Program-made: the position numbers and the translations under genes | In this document: positions 38,171 through 48,484 of the stretch, one piece after another | Numbering within the stretch: the first letter of the stretch is position 1 | Layout of the letters: each line of letters starts with the position of its first letter | Origin: Burkholderia guangdongensis | Lineage (GTDB): Bacteria; Pseudomonadota; Gammaproteobacteria; Burkholderiales; Burkholderiaceae | Length of the DNA stretch: 64,000 bases | NCBI RefSeq assembly: GCF_013403875.1 | Contig: NZ_JACBNX010000009.1 | Coordinates: 168,113 to 232,112 of the forward strand | Direction: 5' to 3' | The notes under the pieces: model-generated | What the model was told of the DNA's origin: nothing | Databases searched by the model: none | What the model saw: the letters and a program-made list of their open reading frames with translations, nothing else

Positions 38171-40909
38171 TCACTTCCACAACAACCCCTGAGCCAAGCT
38201 GTAACGCACCTCCACCTCCCGGCCTCGTGCGTCGACGCCCTGCCCCAGCCACTCGCCCGCGCTCTCGCCCGCAACCAAGGGCAACACAACGTCGTATTCG
38301 CTGAGCCAAGGTTGCTCCAGTGCCAGGTTGTCCAGTTGGACCTGGAAACGCCGCCGCCAGACTGGCGACACGGCCTTGAGCTTTTTTTCGTCCACGCGCA
38401 GTGCCGACAACTGCCATTGCGCACGCGGGTCGGCACCATGGCAAAGTGGCCTCAGCGCGTCGCCCACCTGCTCCACCAGATAGACCAGCCGCGTCTCGTC
38501 GCCCAGCCGGGTGGCGACATCGGTCTCCTCCACCCAGTGCTTGCTGCTGTCCTCGCAGTACCCTTTGTCCAGTTGCAGGACGTTGAACCGCGCCATGCTG
38601 CGCTCGCTCATCGCCTCGCCCACGCATTTGTCCGCAGCAGCCTTCAACGCGGCAGGGGTCTCGCGCTCCCCGCCCGCGCCATACACGGCCTCCACCAGTC
38701 GCCGCACCGCGCCAGCTTCGCCCACCTCTCCCGGCGACACGATATGACCGGCCGCCAGCAGCGCCTGCTGGGTCTGCCACAGCGCAGCGAAGTCCGGATA
38801 CACGTATTGCGCGCCAGAGAACAACCGGCCATACCAATCTGCCTTGGCGTCATCGTCCGGCTCCGGGCCATAGACGTACAGCACCGGCTCCGGCCGCTGC
38901 TCGATGCGCTGTTCCGCAACCATCGCATCCGGCCACGGATCGCCGTTCGCCTGCCGGGCATGGCGCTGCAGGCGGCCGGCGCGCTGTATCAGCAGGTCGA
39001 TCGGAGCCAGATCACTCACCATCGTGTCGGCGTCGAAATCCAGCGACTGTTCCAGAACCTGCGTGCCAACCAGTACCCGCCCCGCGCGCTGGGCCGCCCT
39101 GGAACATTTGCCGAACGCATCCAGCACCCGGTCTTCTATCTCCAAGCGGTGCCCCATCGCATAACGGCTATGGAACAGATGGAGCGTTTCCACCGGCAAT
39201 CTTTCGCACAGCAGATCGAACGCGCGGCGGGCGTCGTCCACCGTATTGCGCACCCAGCATACGCAACGGCCGGCCTGTGCCTGGCTGATGATCAGGCTGA
39301 TCACCTCGGCCTCGTCGTGCAGATGCGCCACGCGCACGCAGCGCTTGACCTCGCGCCGAGTTTCGCAAGGCTGTTGATCGAAATGCGCGGCGGAAAGATG
39401 GCCGGCCAGCGGGTAATCCGACCGAAACGGTGCGACCAAGGCCGGCTGCCCCAGCCCCTGGCGATAGGCATTCAGCAGTTCGGCTTTGGTCTTCTCCGGT
39501 ACGGTGGCTGACAGCAGCACCGCGCTACCGCCCTGGGCCGCGTGCATGCGCAGCAGTTGGCACAGCAAGGTGCGGACATAAGGGTCGAAGCCATGGACTT
39601 CATCGACGATGAGCACCTTCCCCGCCAACCCGACCAGCCGCAACGACTGATGCCGCACGGGCAACACCGCCAGCAGTGCCTGGTCGATGGAACCCACGCC
39701 CACCTGCGCCAGCAGCGCTTTCTTGTTGCTGTCCGCCAGCCACGCGTTGCAACTCATGCTGGCCGAAGCATCGCCCTTGACGTACGGCTGGCCGCCGCGC
39801 TGCACGCTGAGCGCGAAGTCCTCCACCAACTGGCTGGCGGAATGCGCCAACACCAGCGATGGTTGCTCCCCCTCGGCAAACAGACGGCGATACACGACGC
39901 CGACACGGCGATACATCTGGTTGGATGTGGCCATGGTAGGCAGTGCGAAATACAGGCCATCGGCCAAATCGGCCGCTATCAGCCGGTGCCCCAGGATCAG
40001 CGCCGCCTCGGTCTTGCCAGCGCCGGTCACGTCCTCCAGCAGAAACAGTTGCGGACCGTCGGCCAGCGGCACGCTGGCGGTGTAACACTGCAAAGGCGTG
40101 GGAGCAGTCAGATAGGGAATGAAGTCTGCCAGCCGGTTGGCGCCCGCATACGGCGCACCACGGCAGACGGCGAGGCCGGACATCTCCAAGGCCCGCCGCG
40201 CGCCGGGCCGCGCGTGGTCGCGCCAATAAGTGGCCAGATCCATCGGCGCGGCCCGGTACGGAAAGTGATATTGGTTGGAGCCCAGCCAGTCCGCCAGCAC
40301 CATCAGGCCAGCCAGTTGCCAGCCGATGCGTGGATCGAGATCATTGGCAGGTGGCGGCAACGGACCGGACAGGATCGCGGCGTCGCAGGCAAAGGCCAGC
40401 GCGGCGTCCACGTCGTCGGGCAGGAAATGGTCGTCGGCAGACAAGCGTTTCGCCCCGCCCTCGCGCGGCGGCCGGCCATGGTGGCCGCAAGCGATGCGTA
40501 TCCAGCTTTCCCATAGAGCGTGCCCAGCAACGGGCAGCACCTCTTGGGGCAGACGGGACTGCAGATAGTCCATCCACAGCAGGAATCCCAGCGTATCGTG
40601 CCGTTCCGTATATCGTGGCGCCTTGTCCACTGGCACGAGCGCGGCGTCGCTCGGTGGTAACACCGACTGGAAACTGCGGGCGAACTTGCCCAGATCGTGC
40701 AGGATGGCGAAGTAGGTCACCGCAGCGCGGAACTGCGGCACGCTCCAGCCCGCGCTGGTGGCACAGATCTCTGCCCAATCCGGCCGCTGGTCGAGCAGCG
40801 CTTCCATCATCGCTGCCACGTCCAGCATGTGGAAGGGCAGCAAATGCCAGCGATCGCCCGCCTCATCGCGCGGCGAAGCCTTGCCCCTGTATCGCCAATA
40901 CGCCTGCAT
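38171..40909 (-). CDS. cas3: Cas3 helicase-nuclease (type I-E)
   Basis: 912 residues. It is recruited by Cascade to nick, unwind and degrade target DNA. The HD nuclease motif (ILHDLGKF, His71-Asp72) is intact, with a further metal-binding region CGHHGRPPREGG near 142. Helicase motif I is TGAGKT (295-300), motif II DEVH (436-439) and motif III SATVP near 472. QRAGRLQRH (motif VI) is near 660. It lies upstream of cas8e with the CreR region between, as in E. coli where cas3 has its own promoter. Confidence 0.96.
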   Translation of the reverse strand: MQAYWRYRGKASPRDEAGDRWHLLPFHMLDVAAMMEALLDQRPDWAEICATSAGWSVPQFRAAVTYFAILHDLGKFARSFQSVLPPSDAALVPVDKAPRYTERHDTLGFLLWMDYLQSRLPQEVLPVAGHALWESWIRIACGHHGRPPREGGAKRLSADDHFLPDDVDAALAFACDAAILSGPLPPPANDLDPRIGWQLAGLMVLADWLGSNQYHFPYRAAPMDLATYWRDHARPGARRALEMSGLAVCRGAPYAGANRLADFIPYLTAPTPLQCYTASVPLADGPQLFLLEDVTGAGKTEAALILGHRLIAADLADGLYFALPTMATSNQMYRRVGVVYRRLFAEGEQPSLVLAHSASQLVEDFALSVQRGGQPYVKGDASASMSCNAWLADSNKKALLAQVGVGSIDQALLAVLPVRHQSLRLVGLAGKVLIVDEVHGFDPYVRTLLCQLLRMHAAQGGSAVLLSATVPEKTKAELLNAYRQGLGQPALVAPFRSDYPLAGHLSAAHFDQQPCETRREVKRCVRVAHLHDEAEVISLIISQAQAGRCVCWVRNTVDDARRAFDLLCERLPVETLHLFHSRYAMGHRLEIEDRVLDAFGKCSRAAQRAGRVLVGTQVLEQSLDFDADTMVSDLAPIDLLIQRAGRLQRHARQANGDPWPDAMVAEQRIEQRPEPVLYVYGPEPDDDAKADWYGRLFSGAQYVYPDFAALWQTQQALLAAGHIVSPGEVGEAGAVRRLVEAVYGAGGERETPAALKAAADKCVGEAMSERSMARFNVLQLDKGYCEDSSKHWVEETDVATRLGDETRLVYLVEQVGDALRPLCHGADPRAQWQLSALRVDEKKLKAVSPVWRRRFQVQLDNLALEQPWLSEYDVVLPLVAGESAGEWLGQGVDARGREVEVRYSLAQGLLWK

Positions 40910-41063
40910 CGCTCGCCCTGTCTAAATTCGTCAATCTACGAGATCAATACGGAACGAGGCACATGCTAGGATGCGCCATCACTCTCGCATTTCTCTTTCA
41001 TGAAAATATCCCGAGAAAACCTCGGCGCCGACTCCGCCAACAGCAGCGGAGTCCCTCATGAAA

Positions 41064-44000
41064 CTATTCGCATCGCCACGCCCGCTCCAAACGCTCCCTG
41101 CTCGCAGCGCGCAGCCGAAGGAGGCCTAACTCTCTGCTCATTGTGTTGAGGCCCGATTCCTCGTCATGCCCCTCCGCTTGCAGTTTCGCCGCCAGCGCTC
41201 TCAGCTCCGCGATTGAAACCTCGTCGACCGGTCGAGTATTCCCCGGCAATGGACTTCTAAACGCAAACGAGGCCTTATCGCCGACGACCTTGGGCCAGAT
41301 AAACAAGCCCACCTCTTCAGCCTCGATATCGAAATGCTTCGACGCGAGGTCGACCACCCGATTCAGAATGCGAGAGCCGGTTCGGGACCATCCATGCGCG
41401 CGAGCGATACGTCTTGCCAAAATCTCATCCCGCACAGGCCCTTCGACGTTGACGACCGAAGTAATCATCGCGAGCAGACGCTCATCGTAAGTGTGAGCGA
41501 AGAACAGATCTGGGTCGCGCTCATGGTCGGAAATCGTCAAGTCAACTTCAACGAATATCGACTCGTCGCGCTGAACGGATATCGGCGTTGACTCGGCGCG
41601 GGCATACGTGACCGGCGACTCATCTGCGGAAGCAGCAGGCTTAGATGATTCGTTTGGCTCAGCATGAGAAACTGCGATTGCGCTGCTGCATTCGCCGCTT
41701 GAACTAGACTTGGCAGCCGCGATGATCTCCTCTGTGATCGCCTCGGCACTTTGCACCTCTGCAACATCTGTTTCCCGCCGCGCGGCAAGTAAAGCTCGCA
41801 GTTGACTATCCACCTTTTCGAGGGTGCCCGGCATATCGACCCACCAGTCGGTCGACCAGATTCGGACGATTTCCCAACCTAGCCCTCGCAGAACCTGCTC
41901 GCGCAGCTTGTCGCGGTCACGAGCCGTTGCGGATCGATGGTAGGTTGCGCCATCGCATTCAACGCCCGCCAGATAGCGGCCAGGGGCATCGGGGTCCACT
42001 ACGCCGAGGTCAACGCGAAACGCCGAAACACCTACCTGCGGATGGACCGTCCAGCCCCGCTCCGCCAGCGCCACACACACGGCCTTCTCGAACGGACTAT
42101 CGAAGTCGCCGACGCTGCCAGCAACGGCTTCACCCAAAGCGCGAGCCCCCCGCTCGGCGAACTCGAGGAAGTGCTTCAGGTCTCGAACGCCTAGCGCCTG
42201 CGTCCGTGACAGGTCCATCTTCTCCGCCTTGAAACTGCCGAACACACGCAACTCTTGACGCGCACGCGTGATCGCAACATTGAGTCGTCGTTCTCCGCCT
42301 TGCTGATTCATCGGACCGAAGGTCATCGGCATCATGCCGTCAACGCCAGGACCGTATGTAATCGAGAAATACATGATGTCCCGCTCGTCACCTTGCACGT
42401 TTTCGAGATTCTTGACGAACACAGGCTCAAGAGCTGTCTCGGCAAAGTGAGGCTCGATTGACGGATCCTTGCGACGTGCCTCGTCAAGAAGGTCTTCAAT
42501 CAGACGCTGCTGCTCGGAGTTGAACGTCACGACACCGACCGTCATCCCGCTGTCGCGGAAGGCTGGGGACTTCAGTCTGCCGACCAAGTCCGCCACAAGC
42601 GCTTTCGCCTCTGGTTTGTTGGTACGCGCTCCACCACGCTCGTACTGGCCTTCGGCCACGAGATTGAAGCTGACCGCTCGATCGTTCGTGACCGGACTCG
42701 GGAACGTGACAAGGTCACCGCCGTAGTATCGGTAGTTCGAGAAGGCAATAAGACTCTCGTGCCGGCTACGGTAGTGCCACGATAGCTTCATCGTCGGCAG
42801 GTTCGCTCCGATACACTCCTCCAGAATGCTCTCGAGTTCGGTCTCGACATCCGTGTCGTCGACGTCGGATTCCGCGCGATCGAAAAAGCTGGTCGGCGGA
42901 AGCTGCTTCGGGTCTCCGACCATGATGACCTGCCGCGCCCGCGCCATCGCACCGATCGCGTCCCAGACGGGGATCTGAGAAGCCTCGTCGAACACCACGA
43001 CGTCAAAGTCTGAGGTCTCCGCTGGCAGATACTGGGCAATCGACAGCGGGCTCATGAGCAGACAGGGCGTCAATCTGAGAATCGCACCGGAAGCCTTCGA
43101 CATCAGTTCGCGCAGCGGAAGATGTCGAGTTTTCTTCTGCATTTCATAACGCAGGAGCCCCCATTCCGATCCATGCGAAACCTTTGCCGGCGAGGGGAGA
43201 CCAGCCGAAAGTTGCGCTCGCACCCAGGCCTGAGTCAGCACTATGAAGTGCTCATCAAGCTCACGGAAATCACTGATACGTTTCTCATGCTCGGCGGACA
43301 CGAAGGTGCGCAACACCTCATCGCCGTCCACTACAGCGTTAAGCCACCAGCGGCAGTAGTTGGTCTCAAAAACCACCTTCACCTGTCCACGCTGAATATT
43401 GCCCTCTTCAATACCTGAAACCAGTGGAGCCAATCCCAGCGATAGCGCATGCTGGCGGACTTTTCGCCAAGCACACCAAAGCCTCAGACGGTTGGCGCTC
43501 TGCACCACCTGTCGAGCCCGTTCCGCTACCTGCCCCGGGAGAAGCGAAAAAAGAGCCACGTGCTCCGATGATGCGAGTCCGCTGGACGAGGCAAATTGCG
43601 CGACGACTCTATCGAACGCTTGCAGCGTCTCCGCATATTCACGCCCTGTACCAGCCACGATGCCGGACGGCTCGAGCAGAACGTTACTTTCACCTAGCAG
43701 AAGGGCGACCGGAGCTTTAACCGCCGCGAGCAGTTCCGGTGTGTTTGCAAGGTTCGCCAGCGCGGCTGAGAGAGACTCGAAAAACTTGAGAGCCGGCTCG
43801 ATACCATCAATCTTGGTTTGCAAACCGCTCCACAGACCGGACGTCTTTCCTGACAGGTCTGCGAATTCCTGAATGCGAGCGTGCAACGAAGCCAACTCAC
43901 GCATGTTCCGAATGTCGGCTGCCGCCGTTGCGCCCGCACGACCGGACTCGATCACCGCATATCCGTCATCCGTCCAGTGGCTTTCCGCTCGTGCAGCAGA

Positions 44001-47000
44001 GAGTGCTCCCTGGAAAGACACATATGCTTTCGCGACCGCAACATCAGTTTTGTAACCAGTCCAGACATGGTCGGTCTCGGCTTCCAGATGAGCGAGACGC
44101 ATGACAACCTGTTCGATTTGCCGCAACTCACGCATCCGCAGCAGATCATCTCGAGCGACATCGCCACATTGCCCTCGGCTGACGGGGTCGAGGCCGACGT
44201 CATCCCAGTGCGCGCGCCCGCGAGCATGCTCGAGGGCCGTCTGGAACGACAGGAGCGCACGAACCACATCAAGGTCCGTTCTGAGCCCCATCCATGCGTT
44301 CGACGTGAGCAAGGACAGGTCGTCATATTCCTTTAGTTCATTATTGAGCGTGTCGATTCGCGCAAGACACTCGATATCACCGTCAATGTTCGGCTCGCCA
44401 CCGTTCCCGCCCGCAAGCTCCTTGAGCTTCTTCATCAGAGACCGCTTGCGCATCATGCTCATCGGCCAGCCCGAATCCTTGAGTTCACGCAAGTCAGACT
44501 GCAATTCGGTAACCGTCTTGGTCTGGATGCCATCCTTGTATGGGAGCGAAAGCTGCCCAAGAACGTCAAGCCGGGTGCGCAGCAGTTCGATACCTTTAGA
44601 GAGGCGAGCACGCAGCATCTCGCTCCAAGGCTGGGAAAGAGCCCCATGTAATTCCGAGTCACGCTGCAACTGGTTAATACCGAGTCGCAGGTCCTCGAGC
44701 GTCTGATTGGAACAAGGCGTTGACAGCCCGCCAAGCAGTTCCCGGTACCGCTGCAACATTGGTGTCGCGTGGCGCAACCCGTCGGCAACGGCCTTTGCAT
44801 CCGGGCGCAACGCAAAGCGCCAGTCGTAGCCAGATGCGGACGGCAGGACCGCGGCGAGCATACGCAGACCATCGCGCACTCGGGGGGTCAACGGCAAGTC
44901 CGGCAACCCGATAGTCTGGCGCAGTTCAGCCGCTATTTTCTCGAAGTGATCAGCAATATCTGGTACCGCACGGGCCGCATCGTCCAACGCGGCCGCCCAG
45001 AGAGGAGACCACTCGGTCTGCATCACATGCGCCAGCGGGGTTGACGTTAGATTATCCTCACCGAATGCCTTGGCATTAACGTCGAGCAGCTCGGCGGTTT
45101 CGCGAAGGCCCTGCATGGCCTCCAAGTCATGCGCCTGAGTCGACGACCATGTCAGCCGGAGCACTGGCAGGTCATGACCGCCAACGACTCGACCGATGGC
45201 CTCATAGACACTCAGGCCATTCGAGTGCCGTTGATGGAGTCGTTCAACATATCCATTCAGTCGGGACCTCAGCCCTTCAAGTCGATCCGCTTCGGCGTGC
45301 CACTGTTCAGGCGCGAGGGCCGCGGATGCATCCCATGAGGTTTTCAACTGTTCGAGAACATCCGTCTTCCGTGCCTTGCTGGAGTGAAGCTCGAGACAGA
45401 AATTTCCAAGGCCGACATCCGTGAGGCGTCGGTAGACGACATCCAGCGCGGCCATCTTCTCGGAAACAAAAAGAACGCGCTTGCGCTCGGCAAGAAACTG
45501 AGCAATGAGATTTGCGATCGTCTGGCTCTTTCCGGTGCCCGGCGGCCCAATCAAAACAAAATCCTTACCCTTGCTACCTGCCACCACGGCGGAAAGCTGC
45601 GACGAGTCTGCTGGTAACGGACAGAACGTCTCCTTCACCGGGAGCTCGACGTCCAGTCGCCGGACATCAGGGAACTCCACCGCGCTCTCATACGAATCGC
45701 GCGGAGTATCGATGAGGTGACGGACTACCGCGTTCTGTTTGAGCTGCTCGGTACGTTCGGTGAGGTCTCGCCACATCAGGTATTTGGCGAACGAGAATGA
45801 GGCCAGAACGACTTCTTCCACGACCTCCCAGCCCTTGATGTCCTTGATGGCATGGGACACTGTTTTCCAGATGCCTGCGACGTCGAGGCCTGAATCGTCC
45901 TTAGGCAACTCAACGTCGTTCACACCGAGTTCGAGCTCGAAATCCTGGCGCAACATTTCAATGAGCGTCGGATTGAATCGGGCCTCTTCGTCGTATAGCT
46001 TCACACTGAAGCCGGAACGTGCGCTGCGGCGCTCGAGGGCGACAGGTACGAGAATGAGTGGTGCACGATATTTCTTGTCTTCCTTGTCGTCGCGCGTCCA
46101 CGAGAGGAAGCCAAGCGCAAGGTACAGCGTATTCGAACCACCCTCCTGCAAGGTTGTCCGCGAATTCCGGAACAGTTCGATCAGGCGCGACTCCATCTCC
46201 TCCTGAGACAATCCTATAAACACTTCCTTACGCTTCAACGCGTCGAGAGCGTGTTGGCGCCGCACGTTCTCGCGCTCGCGTGCCTCATGAATGACTTGGC
46301 TGCGCGGGTCCGAGCCGTCCATCAGGTCGGGACGGGTCAGCAGCTTTAGCGCATGACCTTCCGCCAGAACGTCCTCAAGCAGTCCCGGCTCTGGAGCGTC
46401 GAGCTTCAGGGACTTCTTGCCCGACTTGAAGCTCAGAAGATTGTTCCTGAGGGACAGGTCGAGCAGCTTTCGCTGCCAGCGTGTAAGCCGATCCTCCGGC
46501 CTCTCCTGACCGTCGTCTGGCTGAGCGCTATCGAGTTCTTCCAAAAATTCGGGCGCGTCCTCCCAGTGCGGAGTCAGGTCTTCAATCGCCTCAGTATCAG
46601 CACTGCCACGAGCTATCGCCTGTTCACTCGCAAGCGGCTTGATACGCTGCATGCGCGCACGTCGAATATCAATCGCTAGTTCGAACTTCGACTCTTCGTC
46701 CTCAGAGATATGTTCGTCGCCCTTGGCCGTAGTAAAACGGAATGTCGGCAAAGGCCTCTGCGCAAGGAGCGTTGACTCGAAAAGAACCATCTCTTTAAGT
46801 TTCACCCGCTTCCGCAGAGCGGTAATGTCGTCGACCACGGTTGTCGAGAACTCTTCGGGCTTCAGCCATACGCCGGGGAAGGCGTGTCCCTGTTGGAAAA
46901 CGAGGATCGGATTCAGCCCCGCCTGCTCGAGCGCAGCGCAGACGAACAAGGCCAGGTCAAGACAGGTACCGAGCCCCGATTCTGTAATCTGACCAGGCCC

Positions 47001-47663
47001 GCGCACTTTCTGCCCCTCCCGCTCGAAGCTCGCGGGCGGCATGGCATAGTCGAGCCCCATCGCGCCAATTGCATTCCAGATAGCCGAAGCAAGTTCCCAC
47101 GCGCGCTTTGCCCCCTCCTGGTAACCATTAATGGCGCCCGATTTCCCCGCTTTACGCAGCACCTCAGCAGCCTGCTTTAGTACACGCTCGACTGCCTGCT
47201 CGTTTGGCTGAACAAAAGCCGCAATCATGTCTGGCAACGAGGACAGACCGCCCCACTGATTTCTCGGTAGAAGCTCGACTGTCTGCTCGAAAACGGCGAC
47301 CTCTGCCGGCTCCTGGTTCGCCGCAGTCAGCGTGAAAGTGACCACTGACTTTTCCGCCTCAGTCAGGCGGCCGAGCAGTGGACCGTCGAGGGACAAATCC
47401 ACGTCTGTGACACGCAGAGTCTGCCCTGCAGCCAGAACGTCCAGGTGCCAGGTTTTAGGCTTGAGGAACGGTGGGTCCGAAATCGCAGTGAGCTTTAGGT
47501 CACGGAATGCCTCTTCCGTTTCGTTGACTACGGAAAGCTCACGAACCACGGGCACCGCGTTCTGGAAGTCGGCCAGATTTACCCGCCCAGCGACGGTCGC
47601 CTGAATCCGAACGCAAAGAGGCTTTGCCGATTCATCCGTCGGCTCGACAACCCCGATATCCAT
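41064..47663 (-). CDS. Giant DUF4011-helicase-Vsr-like-DUF3320 protein (Hhe-like phage defence)
   Basis: 2199 residues, ATG 47663 with GGGAGA upstream. The N-terminal part contains a transglutaminase-like core (GTCLDLALFVCAAL near 233, QQGHAFPGVWL near 262). A DUF4011-type region starts at RWQRKLLDLSLRNNLLSF near 400. The SF1 helicase has Walker A GPPGTGKSQ near 706, Walker B VVFDEASQIP near 1557, GDPKQLPPTSFF near 1587 and the final motif NVAITRARQEL near 1790. A Vsr/MTES_1575-like PD-(D/E)xK nuclease follows (FDSPFEKAV near 1854; GVECDGATYH near 1905). DUF3320-like sequence ends the protein. Single-gene Hhe defence proteins share this order. Adjacent to cas3 in a defence island. No frame break seen. 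Confidence 0.85.
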   Translation of the reverse strand: MDIGVVEPTDESAKPLCVRIQATVAGRVNLADFQNAVPVVRELSVVNETEEAFRDLKLTAISDPPFLKPKTWHLDVLAAGQTLRVTDVDLSLDGPLLGRLTEAEKSVVTFTLTAANQEPAEVAVFEQTVELLPRNQWGGLSSLPDMIAAFVQPNEQAVERVLKQAAEVLRKAGKSGAINGYQEGAKRAWELASAIWNAIGAMGLDYAMPPASFEREGQKVRGPGQITESGLGTCLDLALFVCAALEQAGLNPILVFQQGHAFPGVWLKPEEFSTTVVDDITALRKRVKLKEMVLFESTLLAQRPLPTFRFTTAKGDEHISEDEESKFELAIDIRRARMQRIKPLASEQAIARGSADTEAIEDLTPHWEDAPEFLEELDSAQPDDGQERPEDRLTRWQRKLLDLSLRNNLLSFKSGKKSLKLDAPEPGLLEDVLAEGHALKLLTRPDLMDGSDPRSQVIHEARERENVRRQHALDALKRKEVFIGLSQEEMESRLIELFRNSRTTLQEGGSNTLYLALGFLSWTRDDKEDKKYRAPLILVPVALERRSARSGFSVKLYDEEARFNPTLIEMLRQDFELELGVNDVELPKDDSGLDVAGIWKTVSHAIKDIKGWEVVEEVVLASFSFAKYLMWRDLTERTEQLKQNAVVRHLIDTPRDSYESAVEFPDVRRLDVELPVKETFCPLPADSSQLSAVVAGSKGKDFVLIGPPGTGKSQTIANLIAQFLAERKRVLFVSEKMAALDVVYRRLTDVGLGNFCLELHSSKARKTDVLEQLKTSWDASAALAPEQWHAEADRLEGLRSRLNGYVERLHQRHSNGLSVYEAIGRVVGGHDLPVLRLTWSSTQAHDLEAMQGLRETAELLDVNAKAFGEDNLTSTPLAHVMQTEWSPLWAAALDDAARAVPDIADHFEKIAAELRQTIGLPDLPLTPRVRDGLRMLAAVLPSASGYDWRFALRPDAKAVADGLRHATPMLQRYRELLGGLSTPCSNQTLEDLRLGINQLQRDSELHGALSQPWSEMLRARLSKGIELLRTRLDVLGQLSLPYKDGIQTKTVTELQSDLRELKDSGWPMSMMRKRSLMKKLKELAGGNGGEPNIDGDIECLARIDTLNNELKEYDDLSLLTSNAWMGLRTDLDVVRALLSFQTALEHARGRAHWDDVGLDPVSRGQCGDVARDDLLRMRELRQIEQVVMRLAHLEAETDHVWTGYKTDVAVAKAYVSFQGALSAARAESHWTDDGYAVIESGRAGATAAADIRNMRELASLHARIQEFADLSGKTSGLWSGLQTKIDGIEPALKFFESLSAALANLANTPELLAAVKAPVALLLGESNVLLEPSGIVAGTGREYAETLQAFDRVVAQFASSSGLASSEHVALFSLLPGQVAERARQVVQSANRLRLWCAWRKVRQHALSLGLAPLVSGIEEGNIQRGQVKVVFETNYCRWWLNAVVDGDEVLRTFVSAEHEKRISDFRELDEHFIVLTQAWVRAQLSAGLPSPAKVSHGSEWGLLRYEMQKKTRHLPLRELMSKASGAILRLTPCLLMSPLSIAQYLPAETSDFDVVVFDEASQIPVWDAIGAMARARQVIMVGDPKQLPPTSFFDRAESDVDDTDVETELESILEECIGANLPTMKLSWHYRSRHESLIAFSNYRYYGGDLVTFPSPVTNDRAVSFNLVAEGQYERGGARTNKPEAKALVADLVGRLKSPAFRDSGMTVGVVTFNSEQQRLIEDLLDEARRKDPSIEPHFAETALEPVFVKNLENVQGDERDIMYFSITYGPGVDGMMPMTFGPMNQQGGERRLNVAITRARQELRVFGSFKAEKMDLSRTQALGVRDLKHFLEFAERGARALGEAVAGSVGDFDSPFEKAVCVALAERGWTVHPQVGVSAFRVDLGVVDPDAPGRYLAGVECDGATYHRSATARDRDKLREQVLRGLGWEIVRIWSTDWWVDMPGTLEKVDSQLRALLAARRETDVAEVQSAEAITEEIIAAAKSSSSGECSSAIAVSHAEPNESSKPAASADESPVTYARAESTPISVQRDESIFVEVDLTISDHERDPDLFFAHTYDERLLAMITSVVNVEGPVRDEILARRIARAHGWSRTGSRILNRVVDLASKHFDIEAEEVGLFIWPKVVGDKASFAFRSPLPGNTRPVDEVSIAELRALAAKLQAEGHDEESGLNTMSRELGLLRLRAASRERLERAWRCE

Positions 47664-48243
47664 CAATGGTCTCCCACTACAACTAGATATTCGTTTAGAC
47701 GTTGCGCCACGAACGCCCCTTCCGGATGCATTCGCGCAAATCGTCCTTTCTAAACCCCGTCCAAACGGTGATACAACATCCGCTTGGCTAACTCACCTCC
47801 GCGCAGGAAAACAACCATCCCTCGGATGCGGCCGGCGGCGGGGAAATTAGGATACCAGTGGCAAGTTGTTTTACAAGGGTAATAAATACCCCCCCGGATG
47901 CCGAAAACAACAATCATCGCCAGTCGTTCCCTGACTTGGTCCATGTTCTTTCAGAGCCGGCACTCACCAGCGGCTTTCGGCTCATGACTCATTCGCCTTT
48001 GGATATGCTGAAGGCCCGGAATTTGCTGATAGGGTATGCACATCCCAGGCGGCGGAGTTCCATGTTGCGGGTGGGAATGCGTCATCTTTTGCCGCGACAC
48101 GGAAAACGTCACCGGAATTTCCGGAGCGCCGCCGCAATTTTGGAAAAACATGGCCAGTGCGGTGCCCGAAGCGTTCAGAGACAGTGGTGACGCCGGTGAA
48201 AGTGGCGCCGGCGTCAATCGTTCAACCCACTAGGAGAACTGCA
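47664..48243. other. 580-bp divergent intergenic region, AT-richer
   Basis: It separates the giant helicase gene (minus) from the small repeat-peptide gene (plus), so it must hold both promoters. A 64-codon minus-strand frame (47750-47944) is open but has no ribosome-binding site and no recognisable product. A run of seven C is at about 47890. Nothing else stands out. Confidence 0.4.
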
Positions 48244-48471
48244 ATGCTCGCCTCGAAAACCCATGCCCTGAGTCCCTCGCCCTCCGCGAAGCCGACGAAC
48301 CCCACGAACGGGCCAAGCACGACCGGCAATCCGTCCGGCCGCGGCCGCGGGAACAATTCGCCGAAGCACTCGAATCCGGCGAAACCCGCGCATCCGGTGA
48401 ATCCCAACTGGCCTAGCCGTACCGGTGAAACGTCCGGCGGCCACCGCGGCAACAATCCGCCGAAGCGGTAG
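48244..48471 (+). CDS. 75-residue Asn/Pro/Gly-rich peptide with an internal duplication
   Basis: A strong TAGGAGAAC ribosome-binding site precedes ATG 48244. The product lacks a hydrophobic signal and is built from two copies of TG-x2-SG-x2-RGNN-x-PK: residues 27-41 (TGNPSGRGRGNNSPK) and 60-74 (TGETSGGHRGNNPPK), exactly 33 residues apart. They are joined by Asn-Pro-Lys-rich linkers. It is cationic (His/Lys/Arg) with very few hydrophobics. No family is recognised. It could be a peptide precursor, a nucleic-acid-binding peptide or a secreted low-complexity protein. It is convergent with the next unknown gene. Confidence 0.6.
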   Translation: MLASKTHALSPSPSAKPTNPTNGPSTTGNPSGRGRGNNSPKHSNPAKPAHPVNPNWPSRTGETSGGHRGNNPPKR

Positions 48472-48484
48472 CACGTCGGACAAC

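Noticed and set aside
47750..47944. 64-codon minus-strand frame upstream of the giant helicase gene
   Set aside because: Compositionally odd, without a ribosome-binding site or recognisable motif, and located in the promoter region.
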